Below, piece after piece: positions 35,699 to 43,461 of a stretch of 64,000 nucleotides of DNA (position 1 is the stretch's first letter; the number at the start of each line of letters is the position of its first letter). A program made the position numbers and the translations under genes. Where the stretch lies: positions 186,001 to 250,000 of the forward strand of contig CAVXGU010000004.1 in assembly GCA_963761615.1 (NCBI GenBank). Direction: 5' to 3'. The DNA comes from CAVXGU01 sp963761615. GTDB lineage: Bacteria > Acidobacteriota > Vicinamibacteria > Vicinamibacterales > CAVVIG01. The notes under the pieces are model-generated. The model had not been told where the DNA came from and searched no databases. It saw only the letters and a list, made by a program, of their open reading frames with translations.

Positions 35699-37846
35699 GT
35701 GCTGTTGAACGACCCATTCGCCACCCTGGGTCCGCACGAGTCCGGCGCGGGCCGCACCGTCATTCGCGCGTATCACCCGTCGGCGCGCGCGGTCGACGTG
35801 CGCCTCGTACGGACGGGCGAGGTGCGGCCGATGGCGGCGCGCGCGGACGGGCTGTTCGAGCTCGAGTTGCCCGAGGCCGTGGCGCCCGACTACCGCCTCC
35901 GCCTGATGTTTCCCGGGGCCGACCTCGTCGAGATCGACGACCCCTATCGCTACGGTCCGGTGCTCAGCGATTTCGACCTGCATCTGCTCTCTGAAGGCAC
36001 GCACCAGCGCGCCTTCGAGCGGCTCGGCGCGCACTGCATCCGGCACGGCGGCACGCCCGGCGTGCAGTTCGCGGTCTGGGCGCCCAGCGCCGAGAGCGTC
36101 AGGCTGGTCGGCGATTTCAACAACTGGGACGGCCGCGTACACCCGATGCGCCTGCGCATCCCGAACGGCATCTGGGAGATCTTCATCCCCGGTCTCGGCG
36201 AGGGTGAGCGGTACAAGTTCGAGATCCACACGCGCGCGGGAGTGATCGTGCAGAAGACCGATCCCTTCGGCGTCGCGTTCGAGGAGCCGCCCAAGACCGC
36301 CGCCGTCGTCCGCGACATCTCCCGCTACACCTGGCGGGACGCCGCGTGGATGGAGGCCCGGCGCACGGGAGGCGAGGGCTTCGACCGCCCCCTCGCGATC
36401 TACGAGGTGCACCTCGGATCGTGGGCGCGCGTGCCAGAGGACGAAGAGCGGCCGCTCACCTATCGCGAACTGGCCGATCGGCTGGTCCCCTACGTGAAGG
36501 AGCTGGGCTACACGCACGTCGAGCTGCTGCCCGTGATGGAGCACCCCTTCTCGGGTTCGTGGGGCTACCAGGTGACGGGCTACTTCGCGCCGACGAGCCG
36601 GTTCGGTCCGCCGGAGGACTTCAAGGCGTTCGTCGACGCCTGCCACCAGGCGGGCCTGGGCGTGATTCTCGACTGGGTGCCGGCGCACTTTCCGAAGGAC
36701 GACTTCGCGCTGGCGCGCTTCGACGGGACGGCGCTCTACGAGCACGAGGACCCGCGGCAGGGGGAGCACCGCGACTGGGGCACCCTCATCTTCAATTACG
36801 GCCGCAACGAGGTGCGCAGCTTCCTGCTGTCGAACGCGCTCTTCTGGCTCGAGGAGTACCACGCCGACGGCCTGCGGGTGGACGCGGTCGCCTCGATGCT
36901 CTACCGGGACTACTCGCGGCGGGACGGCGAGTGGGTGCCGAACCGTTTCGGGGGGCGCGAGAACCTGGAGGCGATCAGCCTGCTCCAGGAGATCAACACG
37001 CTCACCCACGGCAAGCATCCGGGCACGCTCACGGCCGCCGAGGAGTCCACGGCGTTCCCCGGGGTGAGCCGGCCCGTGTATCTGGGCGGCCTCGGTTTCA
37101 CCTACAAGTGGAACATGGGCTGGATGCACGACATGCTCGAGTACGTCGCCCAGGACCCCGTGTACCGCCGCTGGTCGCAGAACCTGATCACCTTCTCGAT
37201 GCTGTACGCGTACAGCGAGAACTTCATCCTGCCCCTTTCGCACGACGAGGTCGTGCACGGCAAGCGCGCGCTGCTCGACAAGATTCCGCACGACGTGTGG
37301 CAGAAGCATGCCACGCTGCGCACGCTGTACGGCTACATGTACGCGCACCCCGGCAAGAAGCTGCTCTTCATGGGCGGCGAGTTCGGCCAGTGGCGCGAGT
37401 GGAGCCACGAGCGGAGCCTGGACTGGCACCTGCTGGACGATCCGATGCACGCGGGTCTGCGCCGCTACGTGCAGGCGCTCAACTGGCACTACCGCTCGGA
37501 GCCGGCGCTCCACCAGCGCGACACCGATCCCGGCGGCTTCCGCTGGATCGACTGCAACGACCTCGAGAACAGCGTGATCTCCCTCGCGCGCTTCGGCCAC
37601 AGCGCGGGCGAGGCCGTCGTCGCGGTCTTCAACTTCACCCCCGTGCCGCGCCAGGACTACCGGATTGGCGTGCCCGACCCGGGTTTCTACGTCGAGCTGC
37701 TCAACAGCGATGCCGCCGTGTACGGCGGCAGCAACGTGGGTAACGGCGGCGGCGTCCCGGCCGAGCCCGTCGCGTCGCACGGATTCGAACAGTCCCTGCG
37801 GCTCACCATCCCGCCCCTCGGCTGCCTGTACCTGAAACGCCGCTGA
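35699..37846 (+). CDS. glgB: 1,4-alpha-glucan (glycogen) branching enzyme
   Basis: A 715-residue GH13 enzyme that introduces alpha-1,6 branches into glycogen. The GTG at 35699 is chosen because the upstream in-frame codons are repeat sequence and NDPFATLGPHE is the usual N-terminus. Two N-terminal beta domains include the CBM48 segment FAVWAPSAESVRLVGDFN. The catalytic barrel shows YEVHLGSW, the nucleophile Asp in DGLRVDAVASM, the acid Glu in TAAEES, and LPLSHDEVVHGK. Length is normal for GlgB. No other glycogen genes are adjacent. Confidence 0.95.
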   Translation: MLLNDPFATLGPHESGAGRTVIRAYHPSARAVDVRLVRTGEVRPMAARADGLFELELPEAVAPDYRLRLMFPGADLVEIDDPYRYGPVLSDFDLHLLSEGTHQRAFERLGAHCIRHGGTPGVQFAVWAPSAESVRLVGDFNNWDGRVHPMRLRIPNGIWEIFIPGLGEGERYKFEIHTRAGVIVQKTDPFGVAFEEPPKTAAVVRDISRYTWRDAAWMEARRTGGEGFDRPLAIYEVHLGSWARVPEDEERPLTYRELADRLVPYVKELGYTHVELLPVMEHPFSGSWGYQVTGYFAPTSRFGPPEDFKAFVDACHQAGLGVILDWVPAHFPKDDFALARFDGTALYEHEDPRQGEHRDWGTLIFNYGRNEVRSFLLSNALFWLEEYHADGLRVDAVASMLYRDYSRRDGEWVPNRFGGRENLEAISLLQEINTLTHGKHPGTLTAAEESTAFPGVSRPVYLGGLGFTYKWNMGWMHDMLEYVAQDPVYRRWSQNLITFSMLYAYSENFILPLSHDEVVHGKRALLDKIPHDVWQKHATLRTLYGYMYAHPGKKLLFMGGEFGQWREWSHERSLDWHLLDDPMHAGLRRYVQALNWHYRSEPALHQRDTDPGGFRWIDCNDLENSVISLARFGHSAGEAVVAVFNFTPVPRQDYRIGVPDPGFYVELLNSDAAVYGGSNVGNGGGVPAEPVASHGFEQSLRLTIPPLGCLYLKRR

Positions 37847-37881
37847 GCCACGACGCACGCAGGCGGGAGCCACACAGGGTC

Positions 37882-39069
37882 ATGCCGGCTGCTCCTCGCG
37901 GGTTCGTGGTCGCCTGCATCGTCTTCGCGACCTTCGTGGACATCGTCGCGTACTCGATCGCGGTGCCGGTCCTGCCGGATCTGGCGGCGAGGTTCGGCGC
38001 GTCGCCCACCGTGATCGGGCTGCTGTTCGCTTCCTTTGGGGCGACGCTGCTCGTGACGTCGGTGCCCGCGGGGACGTGGTCGGACCGCATGGGGCGGCGG
38101 GGCCTCATCCTCGGAGGCCTCACGGCGCTGGCGGTCGCCACCCTGCTCTTTGCCTTTGCCCGGAGCCTGCCCTGGCTGTTCGCGGCGCGCCTCACGCAGG
38201 GCGCGGCCGACGCGGTCACCTGGATCGTGGGCTTCGCGCTGATCGCCGACCTGTACGGGCCCGAGGAGCGGGGCCGGATCATCGGGATCGTGATGTCCGG
38301 ATCGGGCTTCGCCTTCATGATCGGCCCATCGCTCGGCGGCTGGCTCTACGAGCTCGGCGGGATGCGGCTGCCGTTTCTCGCCGTGGCCGGCGCGGCGGTG
38401 GTGGCGATTGCCGCCTTCGCGTTCGTCGAGGTTCCCCTCGTCCACACGCCGCGCGAGCCGATCCCGATCGCCACGCTCGTGCGCAAGCCCGACATCGCGG
38501 TCTGCACGGCGGCCGTCCTGGCGATCGCGTCCACGCTGGCGATGCTCGAGCCGATCGTGTCGATCGAGCTCCAGACCGGTTTGGGCGTCAGCCCCGCGCG
38601 GGTGGGCCTGCTCTTCGCCGCGGCCGCCTGCGCCACCGCGATCCTGCACCCGGTCTACGGCCATCTGGCGGATCGCTGGGGTGCGCGCCGCCTGACGATG
38701 GCGGGCCTGGCGGCGTCCGCGTGCGTGCTGCCCTTCCTGGGCCTCGCGCATTCGTTCACGTCGGCGCTGGCGCTCTTCGTCGTGCAGTCGTGCGCCGGCG
38801 CGCTGGCGATCACGCCGTCACTCGCCTACATGGGTCAGGTCGTGTCGGCCGAGGGCGCGGGCTCGTTCGGCGTGGCCTACGGTCTCTACAATTTCGCGTG
38901 GGGCGCCGGGATCCTGGTCGGGCCGGCGGCTGGAGGCTTCCTCTACGAACGGATGGGCTTCGCGCGGCTGATGCTCGTGTGGACGGTCGTCGTGGTGATC
39001 GCCGCCGCGGGTCTGGCGCGGGTACAATTGGCGACCCCGGCACCGGAGGGCGGCACGCCGCCGCCGTGA
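37882..39069 (+). CDS. Major facilitator superfamily transporter
   Basis: A 395-residue protein with about twelve membrane helices. The loop 2-3 signature GTWSDRMGRRGLILGG and the matching second-half loop GHLADRWGARRLTMAG are both present, as in multidrug or small-molecule exporters of the DHA1 type (for example IVFATFVDIVAYSIAVPVLPDL in helix 1). The substrate is unknown. It starts 35 bases after glgB and may be read from the same message. Confidence 0.9.
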   Translation: MPAAPRGFVVACIVFATFVDIVAYSIAVPVLPDLAARFGASPTVIGLLFASFGATLLVTSVPAGTWSDRMGRRGLILGGLTALAVATLLFAFARSLPWLFAARLTQGAADAVTWIVGFALIADLYGPEERGRIIGIVMSGSGFAFMIGPSLGGWLYELGGMRLPFLAVAGAAVVAIAAFAFVEVPLVHTPREPIPIATLVRKPDIAVCTAAVLAIASTLAMLEPIVSIELQTGLGVSPARVGLLFAAAACATAILHPVYGHLADRWGARRLTMAGLAASACVLPFLGLAHSFTSALALFVVQSCAGALAITPSLAYMGQVVSAEGAGSFGVAYGLYNFAWGAGILVGPAAGGFLYERMGFARLMLVWTVVVVIAAAGLARVQLATPAPEGGTPPP

Positions 39070-39091
39070 CTTGATGAAAGAGGCCCCTCTC

Positions 39092-40105
39092 ATGACTCGC
39101 ATGCGCATCACCGCCGTCCTCGTCGCCTTCCTGCTCGCGGGATCGTCGCTCGCGCTCCGCGCGGACGTTCGCGCCGATCAGAAGAGCAAGGTGGAGTTCG
39201 CCGGCGCACTCGGCAAAGTGGTCAATATCTTCGGCGGCAAGGCCGCGCGCGAGGGCGTGAACATCTCGCGCATGGTCAAGGGCGATCGAATGGCGTCGAT
39301 CACGGGCAACGCGGAGCAGATCGTCGACCTGGCCGGGGAAAAGGTGTACGACATCGATCTCAAGAAGAAGACCTACAAGGTCACCACGTTCGATCAGCTC
39401 CGCCAGGAGATGATGGCGGACGAGCGGCGCGCCGCCGACGAGGCGAAGAAACAGCCCGACGCCGAGCCTGCCCAGCCCGCTCCGGACGAGAAGCAGATGG
39501 AGGTGGACTTCAACGTGAAGCAGACCGGGCAGACCAAGACCATCAACGGGTTCGACACGCACGAAGCGATCATGACGATCACGCTGCGCGAGAAGGGCAA
39601 GACGCTCGAGGACGGCGGCGGCATGGTGCTGACCTCGGACATGTGGCTGACCGCGCCGATCCCGGCGATGAAGGAGATCACCCAGTTCGAGATCCGCTAC
39701 GCGCAGAAGCTGGCCGGTCCGATGCTCGCCGGCGTCTCGCCGCAGCAGATGAGCGCGGCGATCGCGTCGTATCCGATGATGAAGCAGGCGGTCTCGCAGA
39801 TGGCGGCCCAGGGCGCCAAGCTCGACGGGACTCCGGTGCAGACGGTCACCACGTTCGAGTCGGTGAAGTCGGCCGAGCAGATGGCCGAGGACGCGAAGGC
39901 CGAGAAGGAGAACGACCAGCCGAGCGCGAGCGGCGGGGTCGGCGGGCTGGTGGGCGGCTTCGCCCGCCGGGCGATGCGCAAGAAGCAGGCCGCGCCGTCG
40001 CCGCGATCGACCGTCATGACCACGACCACCGAGGTCCTCAAGGTCGCGACCACGGTGGCCGACAGCGACGTCGCCGTGCCGGCGGGGTTCAAAGAGACGA
40101 AGTAG
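39092..40105 (+). CDS. Secreted protein of unknown function
   Basis: About 337 residues from the ATG at 39092, preceded by AAAGAGG; an ATG at 39074 is possible but gives a longer, less typical signal peptide. After export (FLLAGSSLALRA) the mature protein has GDRMASITGNAEQIVDLAGEKVYDIDLKKKTY, an Ala/Glu/Lys/Pro-rich linker, and a second domain with DMWLTAPIPAMKEITQFEIRY. This resembles proteins with a DUF4412-like fold, a weak match. The last 17 bases overlap the convergent EVE gene. Confidence 0.8.
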   Translation: MTRMRITAVLVAFLLAGSSLALRADVRADQKSKVEFAGALGKVVNIFGGKAAREGVNISRMVKGDRMASITGNAEQIVDLAGEKVYDIDLKKKTYKVTTFDQLRQEMMADERRAADEAKKQPDAEPAQPAPDEKQMEVDFNVKQTGQTKTINGFDTHEAIMTITLREKGKTLEDGGGMVLTSDMWLTAPIPAMKEITQFEIRYAQKLAGPMLAGVSPQQMSAAIASYPMMKQAVSQMAAQGAKLDGTPVQTVTTFESVKSAEQMAEDAKAEKENDQPSASGGVGGLVGGFARRAMRKKQAAPSPRSTVMTTTTEVLKVATTVADSDVAVPAGFKETK

Positions 40106-40499
40106 CCAGCCGCTCGATCCGCGTCCATTCGCCGTCCGACACGGGCATCACCGAGAGCCTGGCGATCCGCACGAGCGGGAAGTCGCGGAAGGCCTTGTCG
40201 GCCTTGATCTCGGCGAGCGTGACCGGACGCGCGAGCTTCTTCACCGGCACGATGTCGACGACCGCACGCTTGCCGGTCTCGTCGTCCGGGTCCGGCGCGG
40301 CATTCGTGGCGGCGCGCGCGATGCCCACGACCGCCTTCTCGTTGCCCGTGTGGTAGTAGAAGACACGGTCGCCCTTGCGCACCGCGTGCAGGTGCTTCTG
40401 GGCGAGCGGATTCTTCACCCCGCTCCACGTCGTGCGCCCGTCGGCGACGAGCGCATCGAAGCTGTAGCTCGACGGCTCTTCCTTGAACAGCCAGTTCAT
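40089..40499 (-). CDS. EVE domain protein
   Basis: A 136-residue protein beginning MNWLFKEEPSSYSF. The EVE fold signatures are TTWSGVKNPLAQKHLHAVRKGDRVFYYHTG, VGIARAATNA and FPLVRIARLSVMPV. EVE domains are PUA-like and bind modified bases in DNA or RNA; the aromatic cage residues around W and YYHTG are present. The role here is unknown. It is convergent with the upstream secreted protein gene, with overlapping ends. Confidence 0.92.
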   Translation of the reverse strand: MNWLFKEEPSSYSFDALVADGRTTWSGVKNPLAQKHLHAVRKGDRVFYYHTGNEKAVVGIARAATNAAPDPDDETGKRAVVDIVPVKKLARPVTLAEIKADKAFRDFPLVRIARLSVMPVSDGEWTRIERLATSSL

Positions 40500-40520
40500 G
40501 TATGTCCTCGTTCACCGATG

Positions 40521-40544
40521 GCGGCGGGGTCCCACCCCCGCCGC
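40521..40544. repeat. Hairpin element GCGGCGGGG / CCCCGCCGC, copy 3
   Basis: A variant of the element at 15242-15265 and 15325-15347, with the T in the arm replaced by C and the complementary change on the other side. The compensating substitution argues for a conserved hairpin. Confidence 0.6.
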
Positions 40545-40581
40545 GAAACCCACGCTGACGCCTCGTCTCGGACGTCGCGAA

Positions 40582-40605
40582 GCCGACCTGAAGGTCGGCC
40601 GCTAC
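40582..40605. repeat. Palindromic element, GCCGACCTGAAGGTCGGC type
   Basis: A diverged copy of the elements at 5292-5406 (palindrome around CCTGAAGG, then GCTAC), 17 bases past the stop of the acyl-CoA dehydrogenase gene. It may also act as its terminator. Confidence 0.75.
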
Positions 40606-40622
40606 AGCGAAACGAAGACCAC

Positions 40623-41762
40623 TTAGGAGAGCACCTGCCTCGCGATGGTCTGGAGCTGCAGGTTCGACGTGCCCTCGTAGATCTGGCCGATCTTCTGGTC
40701 GCGGAACAGCTTCTCGACGGGGTAGTCCTTCGTGAAGCCGTAGCCGCCGAACAGGTTCACCGCGAGCGAGGTAATGCGCTCTGCCGCCTCGGACGCGAAG
40801 AGCTTGCACATCGCCGCCTCGGTCAGGAACGGCTGCCGCTCGTCGCGCAGCCGCGCGGCATTGTAGACGAGCAGGCGCGCCGCCTCGAGATCGGTCGCCG
40901 CCCGCGCGAGCTGGTGCTGGACGGCCTGGAAGTCGGCGATCGCCCTGCCGAACTGCTTCCGCTCCTTCGTGTAGGCGAGGGCGTGCTCGAGCGCCCCCTG
41001 CGCGAGGCCCACCATCTGCGCGCCGATGCCGATCCGCCCCTCGTTGAGCGTCTCGATCGCGATCTTGTAGCCCTTGCCGATCTGCCCCAGCACGTTCGCC
41101 GCAGGCACCCGGCAGTCGTCCAACAGCAGCTCGCACGTCGAGCTCGCGCGGATGCCCAGCTTGTCCTCCTTGCGGCCGACGGTGAAGCCCGGGAACCCGC
41201 GTTCGACGACGAACGCCGTGATGCCGCGGTAGCCGGCCTCGGGGTTCGCGTTGGCGAAGACGAGGAAGACGTCCGCTTCGGCCGCGTTCGTGATCCAGAG
41301 CTTGCGTCCGTTCAGCACCCAGTCGCCGCCGCGCTCGACCGCGCGCGTCTGCAGCGCGAAGGCGTCGCTGCCGGATCCGGCCTCCGACAGGGCGTAGGCG
41401 CCGACCGCCTCCGAGGCGAGCCGTGGCAGGTACCGGGACGTGATCGCGTCCGACGCCCACCGCATCAGCGCGTTGGCGACGAGCGTGTTCTGCACGTCGG
41501 CGACGACCCCGACGGACGGATCGACGCGCGACAGCTCCTCGACGGCGAGGACCGCGTGGAAGAAGCCGGCGCCGGCGCCGCCGAACGCCTCCGGAATCTC
41601 GACGCCCATCACGCCGAGAGCGAACATCTTGTCGATGAGCGCCCGGGGCATCCGCGCCTGCTGGTCCATCTCCCGCACGAGGGGACGGACCTCGCGCTCG
41701 GCGAACTCGCGCACGCTGGCCCGGAACAGCCGCTCGTCGTCCGACAGGGTGGTGAGCGCCAT
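40623..41762 (-). CDS. Acyl-CoA dehydrogenase
   Basis: A 379-residue flavoprotein. The start ATG at 41762 overlaps the stop of the upstream gene (TGATG). FAD-domain signatures are GAYALSEAGSGSDAFAL and LNGRKLWITNAAEADVFLVFA, and the C-terminal domain has QFGRAIADFQAVQHQLA and FGGYGFTKDYPVEKLFRD. The catalytic base is the Glu of IYEGTSNLQ. It resembles short/branched-chain acyl-CoA dehydrogenases; the substrate chain length is unknown. It would donate electrons to ETF. Coupling with a DUF1003 membrane protein is unusual. Confidence 0.93.
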   Translation of the reverse strand: MALTTLSDDERLFRASVREFAEREVRPLVREMDQQARMPRALIDKMFALGVMGVEIPEAFGGAGAGFFHAVLAVEELSRVDPSVGVVADVQNTLVANALMRWASDAITSRYLPRLASEAVGAYALSEAGSGSDAFALQTRAVERGGDWVLNGRKLWITNAAEADVFLVFANANPEAGYRGITAFVVERGFPGFTVGRKEDKLGIRASSTCELLLDDCRVPAANVLGQIGKGYKIAIETLNEGRIGIGAQMVGLAQGALEHALAYTKERKQFGRAIADFQAVQHQLARAATDLEAARLLVYNAARLRDERQPFLTEAAMCKLFASEAAERITSLAVNLFGGYGFTKDYPVEKLFRDQKIGQIYEGTSNLQLQTIARQVLS

Positions 41763-42574
41763 CACGACTCCAGGCCGAGGCGGGCTTCGAGCCGCTTGAG
41801 CGCCTCGAGCTGCTCCCGCTGCAGCCGGAGGAACTCCGTCCACTCGCCGCCGCGCACATCGTCGAGCTTCGCGTGGAGCGCGGTGATCTCGACCTCGGCC
41901 CGAAGGTTCACCTCGTAGTCGTTGCGGGCTTCGATGCGGTCGTGGGCCGCCTGGCGGTTCTGGCTCATCATGATGACCGGCGCCTGGAGCGCGGCCAGGC
42001 ACGAGAGCAGCAGGTTCAACAGGATGTAGGGGTAGGGGTCGAACGGCCGGGCGGTCGTCTGGTTCATGAGGATCCAGCCGAGGATCACGACCGCGAAGAT
42101 GCCGATGAACGTCCAGCTGCCGCCGAAGGCGGCGACCCGGTCGGCCACACGCTGGCCGAAGGTCAGCTGCGCGTCGAACGCCTTCGTCGGATCGAGAATC
42201 GGCCGGCGCCGGAGCACGGCCGAGAGGACGCGGCGCTCGGCGTCGCCCAGCCGCTTGACCTGCTGTTCCAGATCCGCCGTCCGCAGACCCGCGGGGACGA
42301 CCTGGGGCAGGCCCGTCGCCTGAAAGGCGTGCCGTGCCAGCCGGAGGCCCGCGACGAGAACCGACGCACCGAGCATCGCCACCACGATGTGCGCCGCGAC
42401 GTCGTCCGGCGTGGTCGCGTGGATGCTGCGCAGAATCCACTCTCCGATGAGGGCGCCGAGGGATCCGAGCGTGAGGTCCCCGGCGATGCCGTAATCGCGA
42501 CTGCTCTTCATCGCGATGCGCACCAGCCATCCGGCCGCCAGGCCGCTGGCAATCCAGATCAGGAAATTCAGCAC
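41762..42574 (-). CDS. DUF1003 membrane protein with N-terminal GlsB/YeaQ/YmgE-like helices
   Basis: A 270-residue membrane protein. The first 80 residues (IWIASGLAAGWLVRIAMK, GDLTLGSLGALIGEWIL) look like the small transglycosylase-associated YeaQ/YmgE family. The second part is a DUF1003 domain: GQRVADRVAAFGGSWTFI, YPYILLNLLLSCLAALQAP and MMSQNRQAAHDRIEARNDYEVN. It ends with a coiled-coil-like tail (LRLQREQLEALKRLEARL). The combination looks like a fusion of two normally separate membrane families. The function of either is not established; the inner membrane is the expected site. Confidence 0.85.
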   Translation of the reverse strand: MLNFLIWIASGLAAGWLVRIAMKSSRDYGIAGDLTLGSLGALIGEWILRSIHATTPDDVAAHIVVAMLGASVLVAGLRLARHAFQATGLPQVVPAGLRTADLEQQVKRLGDAERRVLSAVLRRRPILDPTKAFDAQLTFGQRVADRVAAFGGSWTFIGIFAVVILGWILMNQTTARPFDPYPYILLNLLLSCLAALQAPVIMMSQNRQAAHDRIEARNDYEVNLRAEVEITALHAKLDDVRGGEWTEFLRLQREQLEALKRLEARLGLES

Positions 42575-42656
42575 GTCTCACCCCCTTGACGGCGCCCTAC
42601 GGCCATCTGGACCGGATCGTACCGCAAGGTGGGATTCGGCCGGGGGCGGCCGTCGA

Positions 42657-42950
42657 TCAGACCGTCACGTGAAGTCCCTGGCGTCGCGGCGCACGACGAC
42701 CGAGGCTGTCGCCGTCTGTGGACAAGGTGTAGGTGCCGTCGGTCCGGACCGAGAGGAAGCCTTCGTGGACGAGCGCGTCCAGCATCGCCTGGCAGGCGGC
42801 CGCCCCCACGCCGCACAGGCGGCCGACCTGGCGGGCCGTCAGCTTCATCCCGGGCATTTCACGATATTCCGCGCGGATGCGGTCCATCAGCGTCATCTTC
42901 ACGAGGGTGTCCGCGCGAACGCCCGCACGGCCGGTGTGATCTGCAGTCAT
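42657..42950 (-). CDS. Small winged-helix-like protein
   Basis: 97 residues from the ATG at 42950 (GAGG seven bases upstream; a GTG at 42956 adds two). The core DRIRAEYREMPGMKLTARQVGRLCGVGAAACQAMLDALVHEGFLSVRTDGTYTL reads as a helix-turn-helix followed by a beta wing, as in small DNA-binding regulators. There is no ligand or partner domain. It starts upstream of the DUF1003 gene with about 80 bases between; the target is unknown. Confidence 0.75.
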   Translation of the reverse strand: MTADHTGRAGVRADTLVKMTLMDRIRAEYREMPGMKLTARQVGRLCGVGAAACQAMLDALVHEGFLSVRTDGTYTLSTDGDSLGRRAPRRQGLHVTV

Positions 42951-43033
42951 CGTCACGCCTCTCGACGGATCGCCCGTGGGCGGCCCGCAATTCGACTGTG
43001 TCCGGCAGAACAGTGGTCCCGGCGAGAGTGCTT

Positions 43034-43351
43034 CTAGATTCGAAGGACGGTCGGGGAAGACGCGCGGCGCGAGGGAGCGCCGCGTTCGGGAATCGGCGGC
43101 TCGACGAGGCTCAGGACAAACGCCTGCGGGGGCACTCGGCGTGGTGCCTCAATCCGCAGCCGTCTCGTGCCGGTCACGAAGGAGGGGACGGCCAGGGTCT
43201 TCGCGAGCGCGGGGGACTCGGCGATCGCGATGGCCGGTGCGACGGTGAGGTGCGCGTCCGGCGACCCGCCAGGGACGCTCGCGTGCGCCGACACCCCGAC
43301 CGAGAGGAGGGCGAGCCCAACGACGCACCCGGTGCACAGCCTGGCCAGCAT
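43034..43351 (-). CDS. Small secreted protein of unknown function
   Basis: About 105 residues from the ATG at 43351, with a signal peptide (CTGCVVGLALLSVGVSAHA) and a short Pro/Ala/Arg-rich mature part lacking recognisable motifs. No strong ribosome binding site is visible, so the start is uncertain. It is divergent from the large YncE/phosphoesterase gene. Confidence 0.5.
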   Translation of the reverse strand: MLARLCTGCVVGLALLSVGVSAHASVPGGSPDAHLTVAPAIAIAESPALAKTLAVPSFVTGTRRLRIEAPRRVPPQAFVLSLVEPPIPERGAPSRRASSPTVLRI

Positions 43352-43461
43352 TCGAAAAGGATCCCGATTAGGAGCATAGCAGAGGCCAAAGACATTCGGA
43401 GACAATTCTGAGTTTGCGCGGCCGTCACGAAGCTGCCGCGTCGACTTGACATGGCCGCCGC

